64,000 bases of DNA from Vandiemenella viatica (lineage: Eukaryota; Arthropoda; Insecta; Orthoptera; Morabidae): NCBI GenBank assembly GCA_031002005.1, contig JARYHS010008074.1, forward strand, positions 345,116,932-345,180,931, read 5' to 3'. The position numbers were made by a program, and so were the translations under genes. Below, one piece after another: positions 10,745 to 20,517 of the stretch. Within the stretch, counting starts at the first letter, position 1, and the number at the start of each line of letters is the position of its first letter. Under the pieces are notes generated by a model that saw only the letters and a list, made by a program, of their open reading frames with translations, ran no database searches and was not told the DNA's origin.

Positions 10745-11122
10745 GAATGGATATAAGACTGAAAATTTCAATGCTCAATATGTGTAAGCTGAATTGCTGC
10801 CAATCACCCAACACATGGGAATTTTTGCCAATGATTTATTGTACAAACGTTCGATCTATAATTTGTCTCTTCATTCTGGTTTACAATAAGCCAACATATG
10901 AAAGAGATGGAAAAACAAATTTTCATAACCAACATTTGTGGGTGGATAAATATTCTTATGGTACAATTCCAGCCATACACCAGCATTGGTTTAAGATTAC
11001 AAGTAATGTGAGCTGGAAATTTAGATGGGTCCATATGTTCTCTTAGCATTTGTTAAGGGTATTATCTACAAGGACTTCATTCAGAACATTCTACCAGACG
11101 TGCTACAAGATATACCTCTGTA
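10745..11122 (+). pseudogene. IS630/mariner-type transposase relic, left part
   Basis: Plus-strand blocks FLPMIYCTN, then GKTNFHNQHLW, then GTIPAIHQHWFKI correspond to the central DDE region of the arthropod mariner-like transposases that carry an NxHNxHxW block and an HQ..F block. The reading then reaches LPDVLQDIPL at about 11090-11119, where the compound Penelope-like element is inserted. The partner half is 14951-15498. Frames are broken; this is a fossil of a cut-and-paste DNA transposon. The left end is not seen and the element appears to abut the LINE relic. Confidence 0.75.
11107..11122 (+). repeat. Target-site duplication, left copy
   Basis: AAGATATACCTCTGTA here is repeated exactly at 14951-14966 and encloses the compound Penelope-like insertion. 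The last three bases (GTA) may also belong to the element, because the 57-kb relative begins GTAGGAT. The true duplication is therefore 13-16 bp. Confidence 0.92.
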
Positions 11123-12297
11123 GGATCGTAATTTTTCACGGCGTTGAATATTAATATATTTTTCTCGGGCTTCCAGCCGTGTTAATATATCATATTTGCG
11201 GGACGTTTCGAAGGCGTCCATCTCTGCCTCCATTCTCAACCAAATGTCAGTGTATAACTGTTTGTTTATTCAGCCGCTGCTACGGAAACGGTGGAAAACA
11301 AAAACCAACACAACACGATTTCGTCATCCGCTCTTCTGCTCGTTACCGGCGCGAAACTGTTTCAGCATTTTAATCGCCGGGTTCCAGGCCGCACTGAGTT
11401 GATAACCAGTGTCCCTGTTGACTAATAAATCAGTTAATCTTATTTCTACAGCCTCTGTAATAACGCTGGCCCAAAAATCTTTGACCCGGGCTGAAATGGT
11501 TGTTTTTTCAAATTCAAAAGTGTGACCTTCTTGCACAGTATGTTCGGCCACCGCAGATTTTTCTTCTTGCCCCAGACGAACATTTCTGGCGTGTTCTACA
11601 CATCGCTGCACAATGCATCGCTGCACAATGCATCGCTGCGTCTGTCCAATGTAGCCGCGGCCACATTCACATGGTATATAATATACACCAGGGGTTCGTA
11701 AACCTAGGTCATCTTTAACGCTGCCGACCAAGTTACTAATTTTAGTGGGTGGTCTATAAATTGTCTTGACTCCGTGTTGTGATAGCAGTCCTATTTTGAA
11801 ACTTAGGGCACCCACAAACGGCAGAAACGCAAGGCCCTTGGTATCACTCTGATCTCTCCTTCTGTTTAAACGCACGAGTAATCTGTCCCTGATTATAACC
11901 ATTATTTAAAAACGTTTTCCGGAGATAGTCCAATTCACCAGCCAGGCTATGTTTGTCACAAATCCTTTGTGCTCTGTGTACCAAGGTAGTTAATACAGAG
12001 TTTCGTTGTGCCGGATGATGACAGCTGTTGGCATTTAAATAGCAGCGTCTTGCCAATCTGGTCCCAAGCTTGTCTCGTAAAACGAATACGTTCCTTTACC
12101 AAAGCAAGGCTTGCACGACGCAAAATTCTCACTGCTGCGGCCGAAGTAATTGGATGACGTATTCGGGCAAATTGTGGCACCACATCATGATCACGACATC
12201 TTTGAAGAAACGCCAGAGTGCACAAAAGCTTGGCCTTTTTATTACGTAGCATTTCTAACTGTTTTACACAACGAAACATCTCCTCCCCGTAAAGGCT
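11123..12297 (-). pseudogene. Inverted Penelope-like copy: N-terminus joined to GIY-YIG end, RT deleted
   Basis: Minus strand, 5' to 3': N-terminal block SLYGEEMFRCVKQLEMLRNK (near 12290) to FTRQAWDQIGKTLL. The sequence then jumps at 12035-12045 to the segment that in the direct copy encodes NANSCHHPAQRNSVL. Relative to the direct copy 1,346 bp (its 12890-14235) are missing, with TAT shared at the junction, which removes the whole RT catalytic region and shifts the frame. The distal part keeps an intact GIY-YIG block. The 5' end is truncated at the head-to-head join near 12297. Confidence 0.88.
11324..11902 (-). pseudogene. GIY-YIG endonuclease domain of the inverted Penelope-like copy
   Basis: 192-aa open frame. 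PGVYYIPCECGRGYIGQTQR is the GIY-YIG core: the GVY and GYIG halves flank a CxC typical of Penelope endonucleases, and the Arg of QTQR fits the conserved catalytic region. Then comes RCIVQRCIVQRCVEHARN, in which a 15-nt unit (plus strand 11599-11640) is repeated, inserting RCIVQ residues between the YIG strand and the EHARN helix. The tail AVEIRLTDLLVNRDTGYQL runs into the pLTR. In active relatives this domain nicks the target to prime reverse transcription. It is cut off from an RT here, so it is classed as a pseudogene fragment. Confidence 0.88.
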
Positions 12298-12620
12298 AGA
12301 AATAAGATTAACTGATTTATTAGTCAACAGGGACACTGGTTATCAACTCAGTGCAGCCTGGAACCCGGCGATTAAAATGCTGAAACAGTTTCGCCCAGTA
12401 ACGAGCAGAAGAGCGGATGACGAAATCGCGTTGTGTTGGTTTTTGTTTTCCACCGTTTCCGTAGCAGCGGCTGAATAAACAAACAGTTATACACTGACAT
12501 TTGGTTGAGAATGGAGGCAGAGATGGACGCCTTCGAAACGTCCCGCAAATATGATATATTAACACGGCTGGAAGCCCGAGAAAAATATATTAATATTCAA
12601 CGCCGTGAAAAATTACGATC
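12298..12620 (+). repeat. Penelope-like terminal repeat (pLTR), internal direct copy
   Basis: Begins at AGAAATAAGATTAACTG, which repeats at about 14656, and runs through TCAACAGGGACACTGG to the pLTR end. The direct ORF starts inside it (ATG at 12505), so the first ~35 residues are pLTR-encoded, as is usual in Penelope-like elements. An inverted copy is at 11123-11440. Confidence 0.85.
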
Positions 12621-14565
12621 CTACATCACTAGCCTTTACGGGGAGGAGATGTTTCGTTCTGTAAAACAGTTAGAAATGCTACGTAATAAAAAGGCCAAGC
12701 TTTTGTGCACTCTGGCGTTTCTTCAAAGATGTCGTGATCATGATGTGGTGCCACAATTTGCCCGAATACGTCATCCAATTACTTCGGCCGCAGCAGTGAG
12801 AATTTTGCGTCGTGCAAGCCTTGCTTTGGTAAAGGAACGTATTCGTTTTACGAGACAAGCTTGGGACCGGATTGGCAAGACGCTGCTATCGTGTCATCTT
12901 TACCTTGCTAACGCATTATCTGTGGATGCCTGGGAGTGGGTAGATGGCTGTACTACAGCGTATAGTTTCAAGCTGCAACAACGTGTGTCGGCCAGACAAT
13001 GTTCGAAATTTGAGCGGATTTCAACGAAATTTTCCACGAAGCCACATGATTCAACGCGAACTATTGTTAACCTATCAGACAGAGAACTTGATCCTGCTAC
13101 GTCATCTGTTTTATCGAAGGGCCTCAATTTTGCTCTGGTACCTAAATCTGTGCCTTATCGGGAGATTATCAGTGGTGTTGAAATTGCGGTTCGCACGCTA
13201 CCTGCGGAAGAAGCGGAGGAGATAAGGCGTGAAACATGTCGGGTGCTTTGTAAAGGTAAATTGCCTAAATCAAACATCTCAAGTGAAGAGAGGCGTGCGC
13301 TTCGTGAGTTGAAGAAAGACGAAAATATTGTCATTCTTCCGGCAGACAAGGGTAACTGCACGGTGGTTTTAAGCAAGATGGACTATCATAGTAAAATTAT
13401 GCAGCTTTTGGAGGACCAAGCATACAGGAAGATTAACCGTGACCCTACATCTAAGCTAACCAATTTGACTACGAAGCTGATCCGCTCCTTAGAACTACCA
13501 GAAGATGTGAAAAGACGACTCCAACCCCGTGCTCCTGTTCCTCCCAGGTTGTACGGTCTACCGAAAGTACATAAAGTAGGAGTACCTATGCGACCTATTG
13601 TAAGTACAATTGATAGCCCTACATACTTTTTGGCTAAATACCTCAAAGATATTCTCAACCCATTCGTAGGGAAGGCTCATCGCAGTATTCGAAATTCCAG
13701 TGAGTTTGTGGAAATCTTAGACAACATGAAGTTAGATCCTGGTGATTTAATGGTGAGCTTCGATGTGGTCTCTCTTTTTACTCGTGTTCCCTTGGTCGAC
13801 TCCTTAGATCTGTTAAGGAGGTATTTTGATCAAAAAATGATTGATATTTTCCACCATGTGTTGACAACCACTTATTTTAAGTTTGAAGGAGAATATTACG
13901 AGCAAGTGGACGGTGTAGCAATGGGTTCGCCGTTGTCTCCTGTCATTGCTGATTTCTTCATGGAATTTTTTGAAGAAGAGGCACTAAACCACGCACCACT
14001 CCAGCCGAAGTGTTTTTATAGGTATGTTGATGATACCTTTGTGATTTGGCCCCATGGCAGAAACAGTCTTGACCAATTCCTTGCGCATCTCAATTCAATC
14101 CATGAAAATATTCAGTTCACAATGGAATTGGAGGAGGACGGTTGCCTGCCGTTTCTTGATGTGCTTGTTATTAAATGTACTGATGGTTCACTGGGACACA
14201 CTGTGTATCGGAAGCCTACCCATACCGACTTATATTTAAATGCCAACAGCTGTCATCATCCGGCACAACGAAACTCTGTATTAACTACCTTGGTACACAG
14301 AGCACAAAGGATTTGTGACAAACATAGCCTGGCTGGTGAATTGGACTATCTCCGGAAAACGTTTTTAAATAATGGTTATAATCAGGGACAGATTACTCGT
14401 GCGTTTAAACAGAAGGAAAATCGACGGAGAGATCAGAGTGATACCAAGGGCCTTGCGTTTCTGCCGTTTGTGGGTGCCCTAAGTTTCAAAATAGGTAGAC
14501 TGCTATCACAACACGGAGTCAAGACGTCTGGGGCAAGAAGAAAAATCTGCGGTGGCCGAACATAG
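12505..14565 (+). CDS. Penelope-like reverse transcriptase, GIY-YIG core deleted
   Basis: 686-aa open frame. N-terminal region to ~residue 270 (LYGEEMFRSVKQLEMLRNK; AALKK-like basic stretches). The RT begins near ILPADKGNCTVVL, with PPRLYGLPKVHK, RPIVSTIDSPTY, FDVVSLFTRVP (motif A), VAMGSPLSPVIADFFME (motif B) and YVDDTFVIW (motif C; YVDD at residues 507-510, 14023-14034). It continues FLDVLVIK, then YRKPTHTDLYLNANSCHHP. The RT looks intact. At LSQHGVKT the frame jumps into GARRKICGGRT and stops: a deletion of about 184 bp (present in the inverted copy at 11579-11762) removed the GIY-YIG core. The start at 12505 is the first ATG of the frame; upstream is pLTR. Such a protein could polymerise but not nick DNA. 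Closest known class: Penelope RT, related to telomerase. Confidence 0.92.
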   Translation: MRMEAEMDAFETSRKYDILTRLEAREKYINIQRREKLRSYITSLYGEEMFRSVKQLEMLRNKKAKLLCTLAFLQRCRDHDVVPQFARIRHPITSAAAVRILRRASLALVKERIRFTRQAWDRIGKTLLSCHLYLANALSVDAWEWVDGCTTAYSFKLQQRVSARQCSKFERISTKFSTKPHDSTRTIVNLSDRELDPATSSVLSKGLNFALVPKSVPYREIISGVEIAVRTLPAEEAEEIRRETCRVLCKGKLPKSNISSEERRALRELKKDENIVILPADKGNCTVVLSKMDYHSKIMQLLEDQAYRKINRDPTSKLTNLTTKLIRSLELPEDVKRRLQPRAPVPPRLYGLPKVHKVGVPMRPIVSTIDSPTYFLAKYLKDILNPFVGKAHRSIRNSSEFVEILDNMKLDPGDLMVSFDVVSLFTRVPLVDSLDLLRRYFDQKMIDIFHHVLTTTYFKFEGEYYEQVDGVAMGSPLSPVIADFFMEFFEEEALNHAPLQPKCFYRYVDDTFVIWPHGRNSLDQFLAHLNSIHENIQFTMELEEDGCLPFLDVLVIKCTDGSLGHTVYRKPTHTDLYLNANSCHHPAQRNSVLTTLVHRAQRICDKHSLAGELDYLRKTFLNNGYNQGQITRAFKQKENRRRDQSDTKGLAFLPFVGALSFKIGRLLSQHGVKTSGARRKICGGRT

Positions 14566-14779
14566 TGTGCAAGAAGGTCACACTTTTGAATTTGAAAAAA
14601 CAACCATTTTAGCCCGGGTCAAAGATTTTTGGGCCAGCGTTATTACAGAGGCTGTAGAAATAAGATTAACTGATTTATTAGTCAACAGGGACACTGGTTA
14701 TCAACTCAGTGCGGCCTGGAACCCGGCGATTAAAATGCTGAAACAGTTTCGCGCCGGTAACGAGCAGAAGAGCGGATGA
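14552..14779 (+). pseudogene. C-terminal tail of the direct Penelope-like protein, out of frame
   Basis: The open frame with AEHSVQEGHTFEFEKTTI, then ASVITEAVEIRLTDLLVNRD, is the segment that normally follows the GIY-YIG core and runs into the 3' pLTR. The upstream deletion puts it out of frame with the RT ORF, overlapping that ORF's last 14 nt. Confidence 0.85.
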
Positions 14780-14950
14780 CGAAATCGCGTTGTGTTGGTT
14801 TTTGTTTTCCACCGTTTCCGTAGCAGCGGCTGAATAAACAAACAGTTATACACTGACATTTGGTTGAGAATGGAGGCAGAGATGGACGCCTTCGAAACGT
14901 CCCGCAAATATGATATATTAACACGGCTGGAAGCCCGAGAAAAATATATT
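14650..14950 (+). repeat. Penelope-like terminal repeat (pLTR), right end
   Basis: Near-identical to the internal copy at 12298-12600 and to the inverse of 11153-11440. Ends ...AAAATATATT directly before the right target duplication at 14951-14966. Confidence 0.88.
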
Positions 14951-15498
14951 AAGATATACCTCTGTAAATTTGAGGAAACACACAATTTATGTATGATGGG
15001 GCCACAACACATTTAAAGTCACGATGCTCGACATGTACTAGCTGATATCAACCATGACAAATAGATGGGTAAGGAAGGAACAGATCCATGGTCTGTACAT
15101 TCCCCTGACCTCAATCCAATTAATTTTTTATCCGTGGGACCACATAGAACAATTGGCATATCCTAAAGACATTCTAAATGCAGAGATTCTGCATCAGTGT
15201 CATGGATGCCTGCAACATCCATCAACACCATATGGTAGTATTTGAAATGGCATGACAATCCATGATACTAGTTCACACATGTGTAGAAGCAGGCAGATGA
15301 CGTTTGTTAAAACTTCCTGCATTGTGAACATTTAAACAGTTTCATCATGTACTGATGGTGTCAAAGAGATAATGTAATTGTAAACTGTTCTGTCACTAAT
15401 AACTCAAATAAGAAGGATATCCAAAAATGTATTTACATAGACTTACTTCATGTCTTTGATGTTAGCAACCTATCACAAAAGGATGTCTTGACACCCTG
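14951..15498 (+). pseudogene. IS630/mariner-type transposase relic, right part and 3' terminus
   Basis: This continues the relic left at 11122. Translation after the duplicated site gives CMMGPQH, then HVLADINHDK, then (frameshifted) VHSPDLNPINF and a WDHIEQL-like stretch. It parallels the D34-39D-type block HDGAPAHFS...SPDLNPLDFFLWGHL of arthropod mariner-like transposases. The sequence GTCTTGACACCCTGTATA near 15478-15498 resembles a mariner-type terminal inverted repeat ending next to TA. All frames are broken. The bases 14951-14966 are the right target duplication of the inserted Penelope-like element. Confidence 0.72.
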
Positions 15499-15499
15499 T

Positions 15500-17590
15500 A
15501 TAAATATATATAACAATAATAATGAGTAGGAAGGTACTTTGAGGCAGAGAAACTAAGGAAGGATAGGTAAACTCCACACAACATTTATCATAAATGATGA
15601 CAGCTGGGATCAATGAACACTGGAAAAAAATACATGGGCAACAACTTTATTCATACAAACAGATGGAGGTCAGATGTGACCACACCACCACCCATTGCAT
15701 CAATGACGAACCTATGCAGTGAGGACTTAATGGTGGTGGCCATAATCTTAGATAAATATTGGAGTGACTATCCCTATCATTCCTAATTTTATAACCTTAA
15801 CACGTTCACTGCCGGTCAGTTGAGGAGGTGTTGATAGTTAATGCCCTGCCATAGAAATGGGTTAATTTTTATAACAAATTTTATTGCAAAAACGTAATAA
15901 AACATGAATATGGTTATCAGACTAATTACTAAGTAATATTTTGGCCTTTCTTGATGGAATATTTTGACAAAGCACCAGCAGGTAATAGGTACTGGAGGTA
16001 AAATTATTTCCTAAATCCCACATTACATGCTTGCGCATGATGTATAAACACGAAACAAAATAATGTAAATAAGTAACAAAATGCATTAATTTTGTTAAAT
16101 ACTTCATTAGTAACAAAATGCTCTGATTTAGTGAATGTGTTAAAGCATTTTTCCGATAATTATTAATGTTAAAAATATAATGGTATTGTGGCATGTTTGC
16201 ATGTGGGTCTTATTGGAGGTTAATGCCAGAGGGATGCCTGGTGTCTGGGATGGGTTATAAGCCAGTTCTAATCTGTGGAGTTCTGAAGAAAAAGAAGTGT
16301 CAGAAAAGGTTATGACAGCTCTCACTGTAAAATAGGTGTTGAGATTGTTAGGGTGGTGTGGGTTAGCATGAACTGATACTAGATAGTGGTATAGGCTGGC
16401 AGTATAAACAGTTTGCCTGAGGCCAATCATCCTGATGGACAGTTGTTTAGCAACTAGCTGTGCAGTGAAAGCAGGTAAGATGGTAATGAATAGTCAAGTG
16501 ACATGTCCAATTATAGTTAAAGATTCCTCTGTGATAACACTGGAATAGGTAGTGCTGGTTGGATGCATTAAGGTCCACGTGGTAATCAAGGTCAATAGCG
16601 CACTTGACACTAAAAAGAAACTGTGAAATGATAATTGAAAATGAAAGAGCAAGTTGTAAGGATACCAAAAGCCAACTTTATTTTTTGGATACAAGTTAAA
16701 ACATATTATTTAAAAAAATATAATAATGCAAAAATGTGACATAAAACACCAATCAGAGCACATGAAGTTACATCTCTGCATGCACCAATTTTGCTTTACA
16801 GTATATATCTTAAGCACCTGTCTATACTGTAAGCATCATACATTTAAGGTTTTAAACCAATCAATTACTTATTTCTGGTCAAAAATCCATATAACAAACA
16901 ATGGAAGCTGAATTTATCGAAGCCAAATGCTCTAATTTTTCCAAAATTGATGTGACGATGTTGGGGAAGCTCTTTTTTAATTCCAAGTAAAAGAATTCAT
17001 GAAAATATTTGGCAATAGATATGCAAGATAAAACTTTTAAACTTTTGATTAGCAATGATGTGATTGTTATTATAACTGGCACTTTAAAGCAGAGGGCATG
17101 AGTATTTTACTTTGTTTGAATGAAAGTAGTTCTATACAGTCTAATATGACCTGGCATGACACAAATTCTTACAATTTTTTATTATTATTATTTATTTCAT
17201 TTAGTTTCACTGATGACATAATTCAGTCATATTTACATGCATTAACCATTCCACCATTGTGATATCGATCTGAATGACGGATAACAAAAAAAGAAAGATG
17301 TAAGCATTTGCAGAAATCAGTGTGAATAGGTGCAGTCTGAGCTGGGAATTCACTAACGTATGGCCATTTTAAGGGATCTGCTTTCGTTAATGTAATGCAT
17401 AATGGCTCAGATGATGAGGATGGTGATGAAGCTGAACATTACATTTCGTTCAACGAGTTCACAAATAAAAATTGTTTATTGTTTCATCAATCTGCACACT
17501 AATTTATAGTTTGGCCAATCATTTAATCATTGTATAGGTTTATTTATGTCAGTTAATACATAATTCCAAGAGCACAAAATCTGAGCGTAA
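15500..17590. other. No recognisable gene (GSS intron)
   Basis: Several antisense open frames of 60-100 codons occur at 15.9-17.1 kb but show no motif I recognise and carry no splice or start context. A mobile element too old to name is possible, particularly at 15.6-15.8 kb and 16.1-16.7 kb. Confidence 0.5.
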
Positions 17591-17599
17591 TGTTCCAAG

Positions 17600-19060
17600 C
17601 AGCCAAAATGATTCAGATAGAGGGGGGAGGTGAGTGGAATGGCACTTTAAGCTGAGCACTGTGCACTGTTTCTGAATGTTTCGATGCGTATCTCACCAAC
17701 CATTGATCACAAAAACACGACCTTCTAATGTTGAAAATGGGTTTGTAGCATAACAGATTACTCAGAGAAGAGATAAAGAATGATAATTACTCTGGGAGGA
17801 AATCGGTTGCTATGGAGAACAGATGGTAACAAGATAGCAATATGATCAGGTGAGCGAGAGGAAAAGTTTAGTTTGCGTTTTGAGTTAATGATGTAAAGTT
17901 ACTGAAAGCTGTTGTAATCTTCGGATATTTACTAATGAAGTGAAACGAGAATAAATGTTAATGATATATATATTAAAGTTTATTATTATTTGAATAGAAA
18001 GATTGAAAGTTAAAGCACCGAACAAGGTAAGTATGGGACATTTGTCCCTGGCGACCTGAATCAAGTGTACAAAAAAGAAATAATACGAAGTCCACGACCA
18101 ACAAAAATAAGAAGAATCATTTTAAAATACAACATGACCAGGCGTTTTAAAATACAACACATTCTACAACTTTGATAACAGATCTTGACTCAATAACTTT
18201 CATAGTTTCTTAGCAAACCGGGGTTAATTATAAAATAAGTCATGTTTCGTACATACTTCGTGATAAAATTTGAGTTTGGTTATACTTTAATACAATAATT
18301 ACATCAAAAACTACACATTCATTCAATGGTTAGCCTCTCCAAATAACTTAGAGTGCAATGAAATGATACTAAGGCTGACAGCTTAAGTGTTACATGATGT
18401 TCATACTGATTATAGCATTTAAGCCCAACATATGTCCTTTTGTGCTGAAAAAAACTATGATGCGGACACCACAGAGATGGAGACTTTTCAGGACTTGTTT
18501 CTTAGACACTAAATAACATCTGTGCCAATTTTCAGCCCTACATTATTTTTTCCTGAGGTTCAAACCAGTAAGGGCTGTGGAGAGGCATGTGGCACTGTCA
18601 GCCCAGTGTTGATTCGTTTGTTTTTGTTTGGACGTGTATCTCGACAACCGTTTGTCACAGACAGACATACTATATACCACTTTAAACGCTGAAACTGTGT
18701 AATACAACTTTGGTAACTTTATTAGTTATTCAGCTTTGCAGAATTGTTTTTTTTTTAAAAAAAAAGGTCATGTTTTGTACCGCCCTCATGGCAACTGTGA
18801 GTGTACTGTTACTTTTATACAATAATTATGCCAAATACTGTAGTTTTTATGCAGTGGTTAGCCTGTTCTGATTATTTAGGGTGCAATACAATGTTACTAA
18901 GGTGACATTTTAAATGTTAAATGTACACCGATTCAATCTCAATCCCTTTTGACCTGAAAAAAGCTATGACGTGGACAATCCAGAAGACTTTTCAGGATTT
19001 GTCTCTTAGGTACTAAGGAATGTCTGTATTTTTATTACACGCTTTATATTAGCTTGACTT
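17600..19060. repeat. Diverged long-period repeat (about 530 bp)
   Basis: The block 18240-18500 (GTCATGTTTCGTAC, ...ACAATAATTACATCAAAAAC, ...CTTTTCAGGACTTGT) recurs in order at about 18765-19020 (GTCATGTTTTGTAC, ...ACAATAATTATGCCAAATAC, ...CTTTTCAGGATTTGT), an offset of about 530 bp. A weaker earlier match (GCGTATCTCACCAACC at 17687 versus GTGTATCTCGACAACC near 18636) suggests at least one more old unit. Non-coding. Confidence 0.7.
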
Positions 19061-19074
19061 GTATGTATGAATGT

Positions 19075-20250
19075 AATGGAATTTTACAACTCGAATTTGA
19101 CTCACTTACAGATGTCCGAACTGTTTGAAATTTCGCACACATATTAAGAACCAGTGACAATACAATAATTTCATACCAGTGTTCTGCTATTCTCATTACT
19201 TTGACAGTAACAACAGAAAAAATGGTTGAATGTTGTGGAATTTTGCAATTTAATTTTAACCCAATTCCAGATGTCCGAATTGTTTGAAATTTTGCTTAAG
19301 TATTGATAACTGATTACAATCCAATAATTTCATAGCTATGTCTTGATATTCTCATTAGTTTGACAGTAATAACAGAAAAATTTTGCACACATTTGAAGAA
19401 CCATTGACAATACAGTAGTCTCTTAGCAATGTCCTGCTATTCTCGTTACTTTGACGGTAACAATATAAAAAATGGTTGCTTGTAATGGAATCTTTCATTT
19501 CAGTGTTCACCCACTTCCTGGTGTCCAAATCGTTTGAAATTTTGCACACTTATTAAGAACCGATAAAAATTCAATAATTTCACTCTCACCATGTTATCGG
19601 TAACAACTTAAAGTGGTTCAATGTAATGTAAAATTTCAGTTTAATTTTCACCCACTTCAGGAAGTCCTAAACGTCTGAAATTTTGTACACGTATTAAGAA
19701 CCGATGATAATCTGATAATTTCTTATCTACGTCTTGGTAATCTCGTTACTTTGACAGTGAGAACACTGAAGTGATTTGACCGTTTTATGACAAATGTGGC
19801 TCATTTTCACCCACTTTCTGCATCCTCCTGGTGGCTGAGTTGGTTAAGGCATGTGAATGGCGAACAGACGTTCCCTACTCGAATTCCGGTTTCGGTTGGA
19901 ATTTTTAGGATATTATAAGTGGCAAAGATTAGGATAACCGACGGTTTGGATTTGACATTAACTGCAGGTACCCCATACCTGATGGGATTGCTGAGTTAGG
20001 CAAATGCAGTAACGACATTTTGCACAAGCGCGGCAATTCAAGAAACCTTCGTCATTTGGCGGCCGGACCCTTCGGAGATTTCCTGGCCAATATCCCCATA
20101 TCCATTTAATTTAACTTCCAGGCGTCTTAATTTTTTCAAAATTTTGCACACAAATTAAGAAGTTTAACAACACAATAATTTAACAGCTGTAACCTGGTAA
20201 TCTCATTACTTTGACAGCAACAACAACAAAAAAAATGGTTTTGTAGTGCA
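19075..20250. repeat. Degenerate tandem array, unit about 145-160 bp
   Basis: Recurring blocks: TGTCCGAATTGTTTGAAATT, then TTTTGCACACnTATTAAGAA, CAATAATTTCA and CTCATTACTTTGACAGTAAC. Unit starts near 19107, 19264, 19513, 19657 and 20117, with a truncated unit near 19379 and a SINE splitting the last full unit. Non-coding, inside the GSS intron. Confidence 0.82.
19822..20112 (+). mobile_element. tRNA-derived SINE of a second family, inserted in the tandem array
   Basis: Begins with a tRNA-like head (GGTGGCTGAGTTGGTTAAGG as A box; CTCGAATTCC near the B box) and continues into an unrelated body ending CCATTTAATTTAACTT. The array consensus CCACTTCC resumes right after it. Sequence differs from the SINE at 4427-4668. 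Confidence 0.72.
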
Positions 20251-20517
20251 ACCTTTTGCACATGCGCAATTGATGATACTTTGATACAAGCTGCTACGAT
20301 AGTGTCTGAAGTCACTTAATGTGATGTTAAATAGTGAGTATTCAAAACTTCGTTTTCAATTACATATAACCTGCAAATGGACCTCTGCTGGAGTTGACCA
20401 TATAATTATACGTTACTTGTGGGAATAATAATTAACATTGAAACTAGAACACAAAGAAAGAGAGAGATTGGCGAAGAAAATCCAACAGTAAGAATCATAT
20501 TTTTGAAACACTCTGAA

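Larger units (their letters stand above)
11123..14950 (+). mobile_element. Compound Penelope-like element (inverted fragment plus direct copy)
   Basis: 3,828 bp between the target duplications. Left: an inverted, internally deleted copy (11123-12297). Right: a direct copy with ORF (12298-14950). Three copies of the terminal repeat (pLTR) occur: inverted at about 11153-11440, direct at about 12298-12600, direct at about 14650-14950. The outermost left 30 bp (11123-11152) extends past the part shared with the right end; this asymmetry recurs in the 57-kb copy. GIY-YIG endonuclease plus RT places it in canonical endonuclease-bearing Penelope-like elements. Penelope-like elements are known to form partial tandem and inverted arrangements; the complementary deletions here are the odd part. 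Confidence 0.92.

Noticed and set aside
10747..11049. Two opposite-strand frames of 81-99 codons as a host gene
   Set aside because: The plus-strand frame matches mariner-type transposase blocks and the minus frame is its shadow; the relic lacks an intact gene.
11196..12336. Many overlapping open frames on both strands in the 11-15 kb region
   Set aside because: They are antisense or off-frame shadows of the three pLTR copies and of the Penelope-like RT. The same peptides recur because the sequence is repeated.
15922..17082. Cluster of minus-strand frames of 66-96 codons
   Set aside because: No recognisable motif, overlapping frames on one strand, AT-rich composition. A faint resemblance to Penelope-like tails was not convincing.
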